DNA from: Phytohabitans suffuscus
GTDB taxonomy: Bacteria; Actinomycetota; Actinomycetes; Mycobacteriales; Micromonosporaceae
Reading direction: 5' to 3'
Assembly: GCF_011764565.1 (NCBI RefSeq)
Contig: NZ_AP022871.1
Coordinates: forward strand, 1,922,001 to 1,986,000
Length of the DNA stretch: 64,000 bases
Made by a program: the position numbers and the translations under genes. A model generated the notes under the pieces. The model was not told where the DNA came from and made no database searches. It was given only the letters and a program-made list of their open reading frames with translations. Shown in pieces: positions 46,705 through 57,848 of this stretch (positions are counted from its first letter, which is position 1; each line of letters begins with the position of its first letter).

Positions 46705-47229
46705 ATGCCCAACCCCGACCGCCCTGAGCAGCCGGCTCGTCGGCGTGGGGCGCGTGACCGGTGGGTGCCGGTCACGGAGCTCTCACCGATGGCCCGCGCC
46801 TTGCTCAGCGACGACCTCGGCGGCCGGGACGTCGTGCCCGGACACGTTGCCGACCGGGTCGCCGAGCGGGCGGAGGAGTGGCTCAAACACGGCTTCACCG
46901 TCGAGACCGTGCGCGCCTGGCAGGACCTGCCAGCGGCGGCCGCCGCCTACCTGGCCGAGCGGGGAGTCGAGCCCCGCGTGCTGGACCTGCCCGTCGACGC
47001 CTTCCCCGGCGCCGCCCCGGTACCGCTGCGGATCGCGATCAGCACCGAACGGATCCCGGTCGAGCGGGCCTACCAGCTGCTGGTCCTGACCGGCGAGCAC
47101 CAGCCGGCCGCACCACCGCCCGCACCGCCACCGCCGCCCCCACCGCCACCGTCCGAGAGGCCGGCCCGGCCGGTCACTCCCGTCCTCTTCTCCCACGCCC
47201 GCCCCGAGGAGGACGATAGGAGGCGGTAA
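46705..47229 (+). CDS. Unrecognised protein with polyproline tail
   Basis: A 174-residue soluble protein. The first about 130 residues look folded (WVPVTELSPMARALLSDDLGG, ERAEEWLKHGFTVETVRAWQDLPAAAAAYLAERGVEPRVLD, PLRIAISTERIPVERAYQLLVL), followed by a run of about 17 residues nearly all Pro and Ala, then a basic/acidic end. Family not recognised; codon use is typical of the surroundings. ATG at 46705 has only a weak ribosome site (GGATAGG). It is 21 bases before the cyclase-like gene and may be transcribed with it. Confidence 0.65.
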   Translation: MPNPDRPEQPARRRGARDRWVPVTELSPMARALLSDDLGGRDVVPGHVADRVAERAEEWLKHGFTVETVRAWQDLPAAAAAYLAERGVEPRVLDLPVDAFPGAAPVPLRIAISTERIPVERAYQLLVLTGEHQPAAPPPAPPPPPPPPPSERPARPVTPVLFSHARPEEDDRRR

Positions 47230-47250
47230 GCGAGCGAACCCGGAGAAACC

Positions 47251-48168
47251 GTGAGCGTTGTCGACGTCTTGCTGCGTTCGGAGGAGCCGTCCGTCAGGTG
47301 GAAGGTCCGCACGCGGGTGCTCGGCGAGCCCACGGACGGCACGGCCGCGCGGAGGCTGCGCGAGGAGATCCGGCGGTCGCCGCGGGTGCGGCGGCTGCTC
47401 GCGGCCCGCGACGCGGACGGGCGGATCACCAACCCCAAGCAGGTGTACGCCAAGTGGCACGGCGCCCACTGGGTGCTCGCCGCCCTGGCCGACCTGGGCT
47501 ACCCGCCGGGCGACGAGTCGTTGCACCCGCTGCGTGACCAGGTGCTGCGCCGCTGGCTGCGAGACGTCGAGGTGCCGCTGGTGCAGGGGCGGTACCGGCG
47601 CTGCGCCTCCCAGCAGGGAAACGCCCTGCGCTACCTGACCGCGCTCGGCATCCTCGACGCCGGTGACGCGCGCACCCTCGCCGAGCGGCTGGTCCGGTGG
47701 CAGTGGCCGGACGGCGGGTGGAACTGCGACCGCAACCCCACCGCCCAGACCTCGTCGTTCATGGAGACGCTGCTACCTATGCGCGGGCTGGCGCGGCACG
47801 ACGCCGGTGCCGCCGGGCGGGCCGCCGAGGTCTTCCTCACCCGGCGGCTGGCCTGGCGGCGCTCGACCGGCGCGCTCATCCACCCGGACTTCGCGCGGCT
47901 GCACCACCCGCTGTACTGGCACTACGACGTACTCGGCGGCCTGGTCGGCATGGTCGAGGTCGGCGCGATCGGCGACCCGCGCTGCGGCGACGCCCTCGAT
48001 CTGCTCGCGGCCAAGCGGCTGCCGGACGGCGGCTGGCCGGCCGAGAAGGTCTTCGCGACCAGGGCCGGCGACCCACTCGACTGGGGTGGCACCGGCGCCC
48101 GGCGCTCGAACGAATGGGTGACCGCCGACGCGCTCGCCGTGCTCGCGGCGGCCGGACAGCTCAGCTAG
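47251..48168 (+). CDS. Squalene cyclase/prenyltransferase-fold (alpha-alpha barrel) protein
   Basis: A 305-residue protein of the terpenoid-cyclase/prenyltransferase alpha-barrel fold. QW-like motifs are visible in [15 protein letters not shown] and [12 protein letters not shown], with [17 protein letters not shown] near the start and [15 protein letters not shown] later. The DxDD (cyclase) motif is absent, so a catalytic cyclisation is not supported; it may bind or process a prenyl chain. GTG at 47251. Its stop overlaps the convergent uppS stop by eight bases. The pairing with a polyprenyl diphosphate synthase may or may not be functional. Confidence 0.8.
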   Translation: MSVVDVLLRSEEPSVRWKVRTRVLGEPTDGTAARRLREEIRRSPRVRRLLAARDADGRITNPKQVYAKWHGAHWVLAALADLGYPPGDESLHPLRDQVLRRWLRDVEVPLVQGRYRRCASQQGNALRYLTALGILDAGDARTLAERLVRWQWPDGGWNCDRNPTAQTSSFMETLLPMRGLARHDAGAAGRAAEVFLTRRLAWRRSTGALIHPDFARLHHPLYWHYDVLGGLVGMVEVGAIGDPRCGDALDLLAAKRLPDGGWPAEKVFATRAGDPLDWGGTGARRSNEWVTADALAVLAAAGQLS

Positions 48169-48964
48169 GCGCGACCGGGTTGGGCAGTGCGCCCCCGAAG
48201 CGGCGGTCGCGCTGGGCGTACAGCTCGCAGGCGTACCAGAGGTGGCGCCGGTCGAAGTCGGGCCAGAGCGTGTCCAGGAAGACCATCTCCGCGTACGCCG
48301 ACTGCCACAGCAGGAAGTTGGACGTACGCTGCTCGCCGGAGGGGCGCAGGAAGAGGTCGACCTCGGGCACCTCGGGGTGGTAGAGGTACCGGGCGATCAT
48401 CTTCTCGTTCACCTTGTCGGGTGAGACCTTGCCGGCGGCGACGTCGCGGGCGATCGCGGCGGCCGCGTCGGCGATCTCGGCCTGGCCGCCGTAGTTGACG
48501 CAGAACTGCAGGGTCAGCGTCGAGTTGCCGCGCGACATGTCCTCGGCGGTGACCAGCTCGGAGATCACGCTCTTCCACAGCCGGCCGGCCCGCCCGGACC
48601 ACACCACCCGCACGCCGAGGTCGACGAGCTGGTCGCGGCGGCGGCGGATCACGTCGCGGTTGAAGCCCATCAGGAACCGGATCTCCTCCGGCGAGCGCCG
48701 CCAGTTCTCCGTCGAGAAGGCGTACGCCGACAGGTACGGGATGCCCAGCTCGATGGCGCCCTCGATGGTGTCGAAGAGCGAGTGCTCGCCCTGCTCATGC
48801 CCCTTTGTCCGGGTCAGGCCGCGCTCCTTCGCCCAGCGCCCGTTGCCGTCCATCACGATCGCGATGTGGCGCGGCAGGCTCTCCCTGGGCAGTGCGGGCG
48901 GGCGCGCGCCGGACGTGTGCGGTGTCGGCGCGATCGGCTGCCGGCGGCGAAGTGTGCGAACCAA
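48161..48964 (-). CDS. uppS: Isoprenyl (polyprenyl) diphosphate synthase, UppS type
   Basis: Cis-prenyltransferase of about 267 residues that makes undecaprenyl or decaprenyl diphosphate, the lipid carrier for cell-wall sugars. Signatures: [15 protein letters not shown] (catalytic Asp), [31 protein letters not shown] and [27 protein letters not shown] at 48964, after GGGGATGAGA and four bases downstream of recO, is the likely start. The recO-uppS pair is conserved in actinobacteria. Confidence 0.95.
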   Translation of the reverse strand: MVRTLRRRQPIAPTPHTSGARPPALPRESLPRHIAIVMDGNGRWAKERGLTRTKGHEQGEHSLFDTIEGAIELGIPYLSAYAFSTENWRRSPEEIRFLMGFNRDVIRRRRDQLVDLGVRVVWSGRAGRLWKSVISELVTAEDMSRGNSTLTLQFCVNYGGQAEIADAAAAIARDVAAGKVSPDKVNEKMIARYLYHPEVPEVDLFLRPSGEQRTSNFLLWQSAYAEMVFLDTLWPDFDRRHLWYACELYAQRDRRFGGALPNPVAPS

Positions 48965-48968
48965 GATC

Positions 48969-49714
48969 TCATCCCCTATCGACCAGCGGCAGCGAGCGTA
49001 ACGCGCGCTCGAGGTGCCACTGCAAATGCGCCGCCACAAGCCCGCTGCACTCGCGGCGGCTGGCCGGCTCCGCGCTGTCCGCCACGCGCCAGTCGCCCGT
49101 CGTGAGGGCGGACATCAGATCGATCGTGGCCGGCGCCGGATGCGCCGATCCCGGTGGCCGGCAGTCCGGGCAGACACAACCCCGGCGGGTACGGAGAACG
49201 CGCCGTGCCGCCCACGCGTGCCGCACACGGCGCACTCGGCCAGCGCCGGCGCCCACCCGGCGACGCCCATGCTCCGCAGCAGGTAGGCGTCGAGGACCAG
49301 CGTACTGGCGTGCGCCCCCTCGGCGAGCGCGCGTAGGGCGCCGAGGGTGAGCAGGAAGAGCCGCAGCGAGGGCTCCTGCTCCACGGGAGTCAGCCGCTCG
49401 GCCGTCTCCGCGATCGCGCTCGCGGCCGTGTAGCGCGGGTAGTCGTCGAGGAAGCGCTTGCCGTACAGCTCGATGCCCTCGACCTGGCTCACCGTGTGCA
49501 GCGACGGGCCTTCGGCCAGCTGGAGGTCGACGTGCCCGAACGGCTCCAGCCGCGCGCCGAAGCGCGACGTCGTGCGGCGTACCCCACGGGCCACCGCCCG
49601 CACCCGGCCGTGCCGGCGGGTCAGCAGCGTGATGATCCGATCGGATTCGCCCAGTTTCTGCACGCGCAGCACCACCGCGTCGTCGCGGTACAGCGGGCGG
49701 CGGTATCCGGGCAC
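48969..49714 (-). CDS. recO: DNA repair protein RecO, apparent frameshift
   Basis: RecF-pathway protein that helps load RecA on gapped DNA. The N-terminal OB-fold part ([42 protein letters not shown]) and the helical part are in one frame as far as [19 protein letters not shown]; the rest ([10 protein letters not shown] to [15 protein letters not shown]), which supplies the second half of the four-Cys zinc site, is in another. One G is missing from a run (CCCC at 49180-49183, five expected). Restored, it is 248 residues, normal for the family. ATG start at 49714. Followed four bases later by uppS. Confidence 0.92.
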
Positions 49715-49803
49715 CGGCCCATTCTCCCCTACCCCGTTCTCAGGGTCGTCTCGGTGACCACGCCGGATGTGTCCCGGGGTCCCCCGCCCGTAGCGTGCAC
49801 GTC

Positions 49804-50577
49804 ATGGATCCCCGGAAGCTGCTCGCGGCGGTCGGCGTGATCGCCGTCGCCGGCCTGGTCGGCTGCGACGATGTCGCCCGCACCCGCCTGGACTACAGCA
49901 ACACCGAGAAAGTGGCGGTCGAAGAGATTGTCATCGAGCCGGGTTCGGGCGACGTGACGATCAGCACGAGCGACACCCAGCAGGTCGACATCCGCCGCGT
50001 GGTGCGCTACAGGGGCGACGAGCCGGACACGACGTACCAGATCAACGGGACCGTGCTGCGGATCGACAGCGAGTGCGGTCACTTCTGCAGCGTCGACTAC
50101 GAGATCGTGGCCCCTAAGGGTGTGGCGATCAGCGGCGAGCTCGGCTCCGGCGACCTCTCGCTGAGCGGTGTGTCCACGGTGGACCTCAAGACCGGCTCGG
50201 GCAACGTGGGTATCACCGACGCGTCCGGCTCGGTGAAGGTGCAGACCGGCTCCGGCGACATGACGATCAACGACATCGCCGGCGACCTGGACGCGCGCAC
50301 CGGCTCGGGCAACATCGACGCGCGCGGCCTGGCCGGCGCGATGTCGACCGCCCGCACCGGCTCCGGCGACATCCGGCTGTCGCTGGCCAAGAGCGGGGCC
50401 GTGCGTACGCACACCGGCAGCGGCAACGTCGACCTGGCCGTGCCGGCCGGCTCCTACCGGGTCGACGCGCGCACGGGATCCGGCGAGAAGGTGCTCGGCG
50501 TGCCCAGCTCGTCGACGGGGACGTACCTGCTCGACCTCGAGACCGGCAGCGGCGACATCACCTTGCGCGAGGCCTGA
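49804..50577 (+). CDS. DUF4097-type beta-helical lipoprotein
   Basis: A 257-residue secreted lipoprotein: signal peptide with lipobox GLVGC (Cys at about 23), then a right-handed beta-structure made of short repeats in which TGSGDI, TGSGNV, TGSGDM and TGSGNI recur about every 20 residues, the mark of DUF4097. Two Cys in SECGHFCSVDYE may bridge. Such proteins are putative adhesins or surface repeats without known role. ATG at 49804 or GTG at 49795. The 3' end overlaps the convergent acyltransferase gene by about 120 bases. Confidence 0.85.
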   Translation: MDPRKLLAAVGVIAVAGLVGCDDVARTRLDYSNTEKVAVEEIVIEPGSGDVTISTSDTQQVDIRRVVRYRGDEPDTTYQINGTVLRIDSECGHFCSVDYEIVAPKGVAISGELGSGDLSLSGVSTVDLKTGSGNVGITDASGSVKVQTGSGDMTINDIAGDLDARTGSGNIDARGLAGAMSTARTGSGDIRLSLAKSGAVRTHTGSGNVDLAVPAGSYRVDARTGSGEKVLGVPSSSTGTYLLDLETGSGDITLREA

Positions 50578-51563
50578 GGCGCGGGTGAGCGGCGCCGCCC
50601 GCCGGGCAGCAGCACCGGGCGGCGCCGCGCGGAGACGTCCTCCACCCAGCCGAAGAGCGCGACGGCCACGGCCACCAGCAGTGTCACCACCGCCAGCTTC
50701 GCGGTCAGGCCGAGCGGGAGCACCGCGGCCACGCCGACGACGATCGGCATGTGCCACAGGTAGATGGTGAGCGCGCGGCTGTTGAGCACCGTGACCGCGC
50801 GCAGCAGCCCGGCCCGCCGTTCCAGCCAGGCCGTGGCCGCCGGGGCGAAGCCGAGCAGCGCCAGGATGAACGCGGCGGACCAGAGCGCGTTGCCGAGCCG
50901 GATGTCGTTGAGGTCGTAGCCGCGCGGGCCCGGGTGGGTGAGGATCCACGCCGCCCCCGCGACCGCCAGCACCCCCACGCACGGCACCAGCAGCCGCCAG
51001 GAGAGCCGGCGCAGCAGCCCGTCGTGGTGCGCGAAGCCGAGCAGCCACGCGCCGAAGTACAGGCCCACGTCCTTGAGCACGGTGTGCGCCGGCATGACGC
51101 CGAACTCGATGAGTACGAGCAGCAGGTACGGCGCGGCGAGCGTCGGGATCGGAAACCGCCGGAACAGCGGAAGCGCCAGCGGTGAGAGCAGCACGAACCA
51201 CAGGTAGTCGCGCAGGTACCAGATCGCACTGAGCGCGAGCGCGCCCCACCCGTTGGACGGCGGGTCGAGCAGCGGCAGCACCCAGTAGAGCAACCGCCGG
51301 TCCACCGGCAGTCCGGTGAGGAGCATGGCCGGTACGAACACCGCGGCGAGCACCCACAGCGCGGGCAGCAGCCGGCGCAGCCGCCGCCCGACCGCACGCA
51401 CGCCGTGGCTGTCCAGAGAGGCCGCCATGAGCGAACCGGCGAGTGCGAACATCACCGACATGGCGGGGAACGCGACGGTCAGGAAGGCCCAGTGGGTGGT
51501 GTGGTAGACGACGACTCGGACGATGGCCAGTGCGCGGAGCAGATCCACGTATCGGTTTCGCAT
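50454..51563 (-). CDS. Membrane acyltransferase (acyltransferase 3 family)
   Basis: A polytopic membrane protein of about 369 residues with ten or so membrane segments. The family start is RNRYVDLLRALAIVRVVVYHTT, with the catalytic His in VVYH, and AIWYLRDYLWFVLLSPLALPLF and LTIYLWHMPIVVG as further blocks. These enzymes O-acylate glycans, lipids or antibiotics in the membrane; the acceptor is unknown. ATG at 51563 is preferred over 51578. The last 40 residues (after VEDVSARRRP) overlap the DUF4097 gene and look unlike the family, so the true stop may be earlier and displaced by another single-base error. Confidence 0.88.
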   Translation of the reverse strand: MRNRYVDLLRALAIVRVVVYHTTHWAFLTVAFPAMSVMFALAGSLMAASLDSHGVRAVGRRLRRLLPALWVLAAVFVPAMLLTGLPVDRRLLYWVLPLLDPPSNGWGALALSAIWYLRDYLWFVLLSPLALPLFRRFPIPTLAAPYLLLVLIEFGVMPAHTVLKDVGLYFGAWLLGFAHHDGLLRRLSWRLLVPCVGVLAVAGAAWILTHPGPRGYDLNDIRLGNALWSAAFILALLGFAPAATAWLERRAGLLRAVTVLNSRALTIYLWHMPIVVGVAAVLPLGLTAKLAVVTLLVAVAVALFGWVEDVSARRRPVLLPGGRRRSPAPQASRKVMSPLPVSRSSRYVPVDELGTPSTFSPDPVRASTR

Positions 51564-51673
51564 GGGTCCAATCGGCATGCCGGGGGATCGGGGGTAGCTA
51601 CGGCCCTACCCGAAACATCAACCGATAAACCCGTCCAGACGGAAACGTCCGCGTGACGAAGCGCACAAGCGCG

Positions 51674-52545
51674 TCAGAAGCCGAGCTTGCGCAACTGTTT
51701 CGGATCGCGCTGCCAGTCTTTCGCGACCCGGACGTGCAGGTCGAGGTAGACCCTCGTGCCCAGCAACGCCTCGATCTCGCCCGGGCGCGGGTGCCGACCT
51801 CTTTGAGGCGGCTGCCCCGGGCCCCGATCACGATGGCCTTCTGGCTGGTCCGCTCGACGTACACGTCGGCGTAGATCTTCGTCAGCCCGCCCTCGCGGAG
51901 CATCTCCTCGACCACCACCGCGATCGAGTGCGGCAGCTCGTCGCGCACGCCCTCCAGCGCCGCCTCGCGGACCAGCTCGGCGACCATCACCTGCTCGGGC
52001 TCGTCGGTGAGCATGTCGTCCGGGTAGAGCTGGGGCGACTCGGGGAGGTACTTGGTCATCACGTCGACCAGCGTCTCCACCTGGTATCCGGAGACCGCGC
52101 TGACCGGCACCACCTCGGCGAAGTCGGCGAGCTGGCTGACCGCGACCAGCTGCTCGGCCAGCCGCTTCTTGTCGACCAGGTCGGCCTTGGTCACCACGGC
52201 GAGCACCGTCGCCTTGAGCTCGGCCAGCTCGCCGGTGATGAAGCGGTCGCCCCGCCCGACCTCCTCGTCGGCCGGGATGCACAGGCCGATCACGTCGACC
52301 TCGCTCCAGGTCTGGCGAACCAGGTCGTTGAGGCGCTCGCCCAGGAGCGTACGCGGGCGGTGCAGGCCGGGCGTGTCGACGAGGACGAGCTGCGAGTCTT
52401 CGCGGTGCAGCACGCCGCGGATCACGTGGCGGGTGGTCTGCGGCTTGCTGGAGGTGATGGCGATCTTCTGCCCGACGATCGAGTTCATCAGCGTGGACTT
52501 GCCGGCGTTGGGCCGGCCCACGAAGCAGGCGAACCCGGCCCTCAC
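51674..52545 (-). CDS. era: GTPase Era, apparent frameshift
   Basis: Essential GTPase for 16S rRNA maturation and 30S assembly. G1 GRPNAGKST, G3 DTPGLHRPRT and G4 TKAD are present, then the KH domain (AIVIGARGSRLKEVGTRAR). The end (IEALLGTRVYLDLHVRVAKDWQRDPKQLRKLGF) lies in another frame because one G is missing from a run (CCC at 51780-51782, four expected); with it the protein is 290 residues, typical for Era. GTG at 52545 overlaps the stop of the preceding gene. Confidence 0.95.
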
Positions 52546-52937
52546 TCGACGACCGTGCCGATGAGCTTGCCGTCCGGGCCGGCCACGTGCACCGGCGCGT
52601 CGGTGGACAGGTCGCGGACCGCGGAGTATCCGGCACCATCCAGAGTGGACGCTTCGGTGACCACCGCCGCGGCCTCCAGGCGGGTCGCGCCGGCCGCCAC
52701 CGCCGAGGCCACGGCCAGCTGCAGCGCGGTGACGGTCAGCGAGGGGAGCGAGACGCTCGCCGCCGCGTAGGTGCGGCCGTCCTGGTCGCGCACGGCCGCG
52801 CCCTCCACCGCGGTCACGCGGGCCCGCGCGCTACGGGCGAGCAGCACCAGCTTGGCGTCTTCGGCGTCCAGGTCGGCGGGCACGCCGACCGGCGCCCTGC
52901 TGGCCGCGCTCGTGCCGCTCGCTGTCGGCTCAGGCAT
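52542..52937 (-). CDS. Cytidine deaminase-like protein without the zinc motif
   Basis: A 131-residue protein found between corC and era in actinobacteria (position of mycobacterial Rv2365c). DAEDAKLVLLARSARARVTAVEGAAVRDQDGRTYAAASVSLPSLTVTALQLAVASAVAAGA recalls the cytidine deaminase fold, but the zinc ligands (C/HAE and PCxxC) are missing, so deaminase activity is not expected. Possibly a structural partner in ribosome assembly, given its conserved place among era and ybeY (inference). ATG at 52937 overlaps the corC stop. Confidence 0.75.
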   Translation of the reverse strand: MPEPTASGTSAASRAPVGVPADLDAEDAKLVLLARSARARVTAVEGAAVRDQDGRTYAAASVSLPSLTVTALQLAVASAVAAGATRLEAAAVVTEASTLDGAGYSAVRDLSTDAPVHVAGPDGKLIGTVVE

Positions 52938-54318
52938 CGGCGGTCTGCCTCTCTTGCTCAGGTGTCTCGGCGGGGACGTCGCCGGTCGACCGCTCGCGGC
53001 GGACCAGGACCGAGTCGATCCGGTTGCGCCGGCCGGTCGTGCCTTCGGCGACCATGTGCAGCCCGCTCACCGTAGCCTGCGCGCCCGGGATCGGTACGCG
53101 CCCCAGCGCCTGGGCGAGCAGACCGCCGACGGTCTCCACCTCGTCGTCGGGCAGCTCGACGCCGAACAGCTCGCCGAGGTCTTCGACGGGCAGGCGGGCG
53201 GTCACCCGGACGGCACCGTCGTCCAGCCGCTCGACCGGCGGGCGCTCGACGTCGTACTCGTCGGTGATCTCGCCGACGATCTCCTCGAGGATGTCTTCGA
53301 TCGTGACCAGGCCACCCGTGCCGCCGTACTCGTCGACGACGATCACCAGGTGGCTGCGGGCCGCCTGCATCTCGGAGAGCAGGTCGTCGACCGGCTTGGA
53401 CTCGGGCACGAACCGCGCCTCGCGCATCAGCTCGGCCACCGGCGTCGCGTCGGCGCCCGGGGCGGTGCTGGCCGCGCTCGCTTCGCTCGCCGCGCTCTGG
53501 GTGCGCCGGACGACATCCTTGAGATAGAGCACGCCGAGCACGTCGTCGACGCTCTCGCCGATCACCGGGATGCGGGAGAACCCGGAGCGCATGAAGAGCG
53601 CGAGCGCCTGGCGCAGCGACTTGTGCGACTCGATCCAGACCATCTCGGTGCGCGGCACCATCACCTCGCGGGCGATCGTGTCGCCGAGCGCGAAGACCGA
53701 GTGGATCATCTGGCGCTCGCCGTGCTCCACGACGCCCCGCTGCTCGGCCAGGTCGACAAGCTCGCGCAGCTCGATCTGGGTGGCGAACGGGCCCTCGCGG
53801 AAGCCCTTGCCGGGCGTGACCATATTGCCGATCAGGATCAGCAGCGAGGCGAGCGGGCCGAGCGCGCGGCCCAGCCAGCGCACCAGCGGGGCGGCCGCGC
53901 GGGCCACCGCGTACGCGTGCTGGCGGCCGATCGTGCGCGGGCCGACGCCCACGACGACGAAGCTGACCACGGTCATCGCACCGGCCGTGACCAGTGCGGC
54001 CGTCCACCCGGCGCTGAACGTGTCGACCGCCACCAGCGCGACGAGCGTGGTCGCGGTCAGCTCGCAGAGCAGCCGCAGCAGCAGGAGCAGGTTGAGGTGG
54101 CGGACCACGTCGGAGGCGACGATCTGCAGGGCGCGGGCCCCGCGTACCCCCTCGCGGGCCAGCTCGGCGGCGCGCGCCGGCGAGACGGCGGCGAGTGCGG
54201 CGTCGGTCATCGCCACGATGCCGGCCAGGACCACGAGCCCGGCCGCGAAGACCAGCAGCTGGAGGTCGGGTAACCCACCGCCCGCCGCGGCCCCCGTGGC
54301 CGCTAAATGGCCGCTCAC
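52930..54318 (-). CDS. corC: CNNM/CorC-HlyC family transporter-associated protein with CBS domains
   Basis: A 462-residue membrane protein: four N-terminal membrane segments (DUF21/[30 protein letters not shown]), a tandem CBS pair ([64 protein letters not shown]) and a C-terminal CorC/HlyC domain ([20 protein letters not shown]). Family members take part in magnesium or cobalt homeostasis. GTG at 54318 overlaps the ybeY stop. Part of the phoH-ybeY-corC-era operon. Confidence 0.94.
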   Translation of the reverse strand: MSGHLAATGAAAGGGLPDLQLLVFAAGLVVLAGIVAMTDAALAAVSPARAAELAREGVRGARALQIVASDVVRHLNLLLLLRLLCELTATTLVALVAVDTFSAGWTAALVTAGAMTVVSFVVVGVGPRTIGRQHAYAVARAAAPLVRWLGRALGPLASLLILIGNMVTPGKGFREGPFATQIELRELVDLAEQRGVVEHGERQMIHSVFALGDTIAREVMVPRTEMVWIESHKSLRQALALFMRSGFSRIPVIGESVDDVLGVLYLKDVVRRTQSAASEASAASTAPGADATPVAELMREARFVPESKPVDDLLSEMQAARSHLVIVVDEYGGTGGLVTIEDILEEIVGEITDEYDVERPPVERLDDGAVRVTARLPVEDLGELFGVELPDDEVETVGGLLAQALGRVPIPGAQATVSGLHMVAEGTTGRRNRIDSVLVRRERSTGDVPAETPEQERQTADA

Positions 54319-54782
54319 TGGACTCTGGAGGCCCGCCAGCTGGACAGCAGCCGGGCCTGCAGTGCGAACATCTCCCGTTCCTCTTCCGGCTCGGCGTGGT
54401 CGTAGCCGAGGAGGTGCAGGGCACCGTGGACGGTCAGCAGGTGCAGCTCGTCGGCCGCCGAGTGGCCCGCGGTGGCCGCCTGCTTGGCCGCCACCTCCGG
54501 GCACAGCACGATGTCGCCGAGCAGCGCGGGCTCACCGGCGCCGGCCTCGCCCGGCCCGTGGTCGACGCTGCCCTCGTCCATCGGGAACGCGAGCACGTCG
54601 GTCGGGCCCTCGCTGCCCATCCAGCGGTGGTTGAGCTCGGTCATGTAGTCGACGTCGACAAGGAGCACGGAAAGCTCGGCGAGCGGGTTGACACCCATCT
54701 CGTCCAGCGCGTGCCGGGCCACCGCCATCACGGCATCGGTATCGACGTCGACGCCGGACTCATTGGCGATCTCTATGGACAA
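54315..54782 (-). CDS. ybeY: Endoribonuclease YbeY
   Basis: Metal-dependent RNase for 16S rRNA 3'-end processing and ribosome quality control. 155 residues with the zinc signature [11 protein letters not shown] near residue 120, and [25 protein letters not shown] before it. The start is TTG at 54782 ([13 protein letters not shown]), preceded by GGGGGAAAG; the region further upstream is not conserved. Its stop overlaps corC, and phoH is 28 bases upstream. Confidence 0.95.
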   Translation of the reverse strand: MSIEIANESGVDVDTDAVMAVARHALDEMGVNPLAELSVLLVDVDYMTELNHRWMGSEGPTDVLAFPMDEGSVDHGPGEAGAGEPALLGDIVLCPEVAAKQAATAGHSAADELHLLTVHGALHLLGYDHAEPEEEREMFALQARLLSSWRASRVQ

Positions 54783-54810
54783 CGTGCTTTCCCCCAGGAA
54801 GCCTTTAGGA

Positions 54811-55860
<1,050 letters not shown>

Positions 55861-56026
55861 AGCTCGGCCCTCGGGCCAATGCCACCTGCTCTCGGTCTCG
55901 GTGCCGCGCCCGGTGGCGCGACGTGCGGAACTGCTCCATCGTATCGGCTCAACGCCCTGACCACCGCGCCCATTTCCGCGCGGGACACCTTGTGGTTCGA
56001 CTTTTCAAGAACCGGACAGACCAGCA

Positions 56027-57373
56027 CTAATCGCCGGCGAAGGTCTGCTGGTCGCGGGTGAAGCGGTACGTGGCCCAGTGCATGCGCACCACCGTGCCGT
56101 CCGGGTCGCGGGTGAGCCGCAGCAGCTCGCCCACCTCCCGCCCGGAGACCCCGCGCAGCACGTCGGGGCGGTCCGGGACGGGGGCGAAGACGGCCGGCGG
56201 GCGGGACGGCGGGTCGTCCGCGCCCCGGGCCCGCAGCGCGCCGTCGCGCCAGAAGAAGACGTACTCGAAGCCCTCGCCCCACCAGCGGCCCAGCACCGAC
56301 CGGTACGCCTCCGGGGCCGGCTCGCCCGGCGTCCAGGCCGGCAGCTGCGCCGGGTCCTCCTCGACGGCGGCGGCGAGCAGGCTGTGCGGCAGCTCGACGG
56401 TGGCGACCGCGGTGCCGGAGGAGCCGAGCACGGCGCAGCCCATCGCCCGGGGCGTGCCGTCGCCCAGGCCGGCGGGGGCGCGGCGGCGACCGTACACGCC
56501 GGCGAGGAAGCCGGGCATGGCGCCGTCGTGTCCGACGTGGACGATCCGCTCTCCCTGCGGGATCAGGATCAGGCCGAGCCCGAAGCCGACGCTCCACAGT
56601 GCCTGGTCGGTGGTGGTCAGCGGCCAGCTCATCTCGTCCAGGGTGGACGGGGCGAGCACGCCGGCGCCCGGGTCGAGCGCGGCCGGGTCGGCCAGGAACG
56701 CGGCCCAGCGCGCCATGTCGGCGGCGGTGCTCCACAGCTGGCCGGCCGGGCCCACGCCACCGAAGTCGGTCGGCGGCTCGGGCCTGGCGTGGTCGCTGTA
56801 CGCCTCGACGAGGTAGCCGGTGACCGCCCGCTCGGTGGGCTGGACCGTCGTGCCGGTCAGGCCCAGCGGGCGCAGGATCCGGTCGTCGAGCACCTCGCCC
56901 CAGGTGCCGCCGCGCAGCCGGCCGACCGCGTGGCCGAGCAGCGACATGCCGAGGTTGGAGTAGTGGTAGCGGCGGGCCGGCGGCAGCACCCGCTCGGCCC
57001 GGTCGAGCTCGGCGAGCAGCCCGTCGGCGTCGGGGGCGAGCAGCGTGTCCCACACGTCGCCGTACGGCTCGCGCTGCAGGCCGGAGGTGTGCGAGAGCAG
57101 CCGCCGCACGGTCAGCTCGCCGTGCGCGGGCAGGTCGAGGTGGCGGCCGATCGGGTCGTCCAGGTCGAGCAGGCCGTCGTCGCGGGCCTGGAGCACGAGC
57201 ACGGCGGTGAACGTCTTGGTCACCGACCCGATCCGGAACTGGCTCTCCGCCTCCGCCGCGCCGACCTGCACCTGCCAGAGCGGCCGGTCCGCCCGGTGCA
57301 GCGCGGCGGACAGCGCGGGCACCCGCGCCTCGGCCTGGACCCGCCGGGCCAGCCTGGCCAGCTTCTTCGACAT
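56027..57373 (-). CDS. Serine hydrolase of the class C beta-lactamase/esterase family
   Basis: A 448-residue penicillin-binding-protein-like hydrolase: nucleophile and lysine in GSVTKTF (SxxK), YHYSNLG (YxN), HTSGL after it, and HVGHDG as the third motif. No signal peptide is seen, so a cytoplasmic esterase or peptidase is more likely than a lactamase. The C-terminal 130 residues form a separate beta domain. ATG at 57373. It is a stand-alone gene between phoH and HIT, an addition to the conserved order. Confidence 0.92.
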   Translation of the reverse strand: MSKKLARLARRVQAEARVPALSAALHRADRPLWQVQVGAAEAESQFRIGSVTKTFTAVLVLQARDDGLLDLDDPIGRHLDLPAHGELTVRRLLSHTSGLQREPYGDVWDTLLAPDADGLLAELDRAERVLPPARRYHYSNLGMSLLGHAVGRLRGGTWGEVLDDRILRPLGLTGTTVQPTERAVTGYLVEAYSDHARPEPPTDFGGVGPAGQLWSTAADMARWAAFLADPAALDPGAGVLAPSTLDEMSWPLTTTDQALWSVGFGLGLILIPQGERIVHVGHDGAMPGFLAGVYGRRRAPAGLGDGTPRAMGCAVLGSSGTAVATVELPHSLLAAAVEEDPAQLPAWTPGEPAPEAYRSVLGRWWGEGFEYVFFWRDGALRARGADDPPSRPPAVFAPVPDRPDVLRGVSGREVGELLRLTRDPDGTVVRMHWATYRFTRDQQTFAGD

Positions 57374-57419
57374 GCTCCGCCTCTCCGAACGCGGTGTCCT
57401 CCCGGAAGGTCCGGGGCGC

Positions 57420-57773
57420 TCACAGCGAGATCATCGGTCCCAACGGCTCGCCGCCGAGCACGTGCGCGTGCACGTGGAAGACCTCCTGGCCGCCGTACCG
57501 GCCGGAGTTGAAGATGATCCGGAAGCCGTTGTCGAGCAGCCCCTCGACCTCGGCCACGACGGCGGCCGCGGCGAGCACATCACCGGCGAGCGCCGGGTCG
57601 GCGACGGCGAGCGCGGCGATGTCGACGTGGTGCTCCTTCGGGATCACCAGCACGTGCACGGCCGCCTTCGGCCCGATGTCGCGGAAGGCGAGCGTCGTCT
57701 CCGTCTCGTGCACCTTGGTGGCCGGGATCTCCCCGGCAACGATCTTGCAGAAGAGGCACTCAGTCGTGGTCAC
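57420..57773 (-). CDS. HIT-family nucleotide hydrolase (HINT type)
   Basis: A 117-residue protein with CLFCKIVAGEIPATKVHETE, the PKEHHVDIAAL region and the active-site HVHAHVLGG (catalytic middle His). HINT proteins hydrolyse phosphoramidates of purine nucleotides; this is the copy that lies by phoH in actinobacteria. GTG at 57773. Confidence 0.95.
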   Translation of the reverse strand: MTTTECLFCKIVAGEIPATKVHETETTLAFRDIGPKAAVHVLVIPKEHHVDIAALAVADPALAGDVLAAAAVVAEVEGLLDNGFRIIFNSGRYGGQEVFHVHAHVLGGEPLGPMISL

Positions 57774-57848
57774 GAGGGCCGATGCTAGCGCGCGGGCCCG
57801 GGACCGCAGGCCGGGTAGCCCTCGCTGACGGCTCCGGACCGCGGGGTG

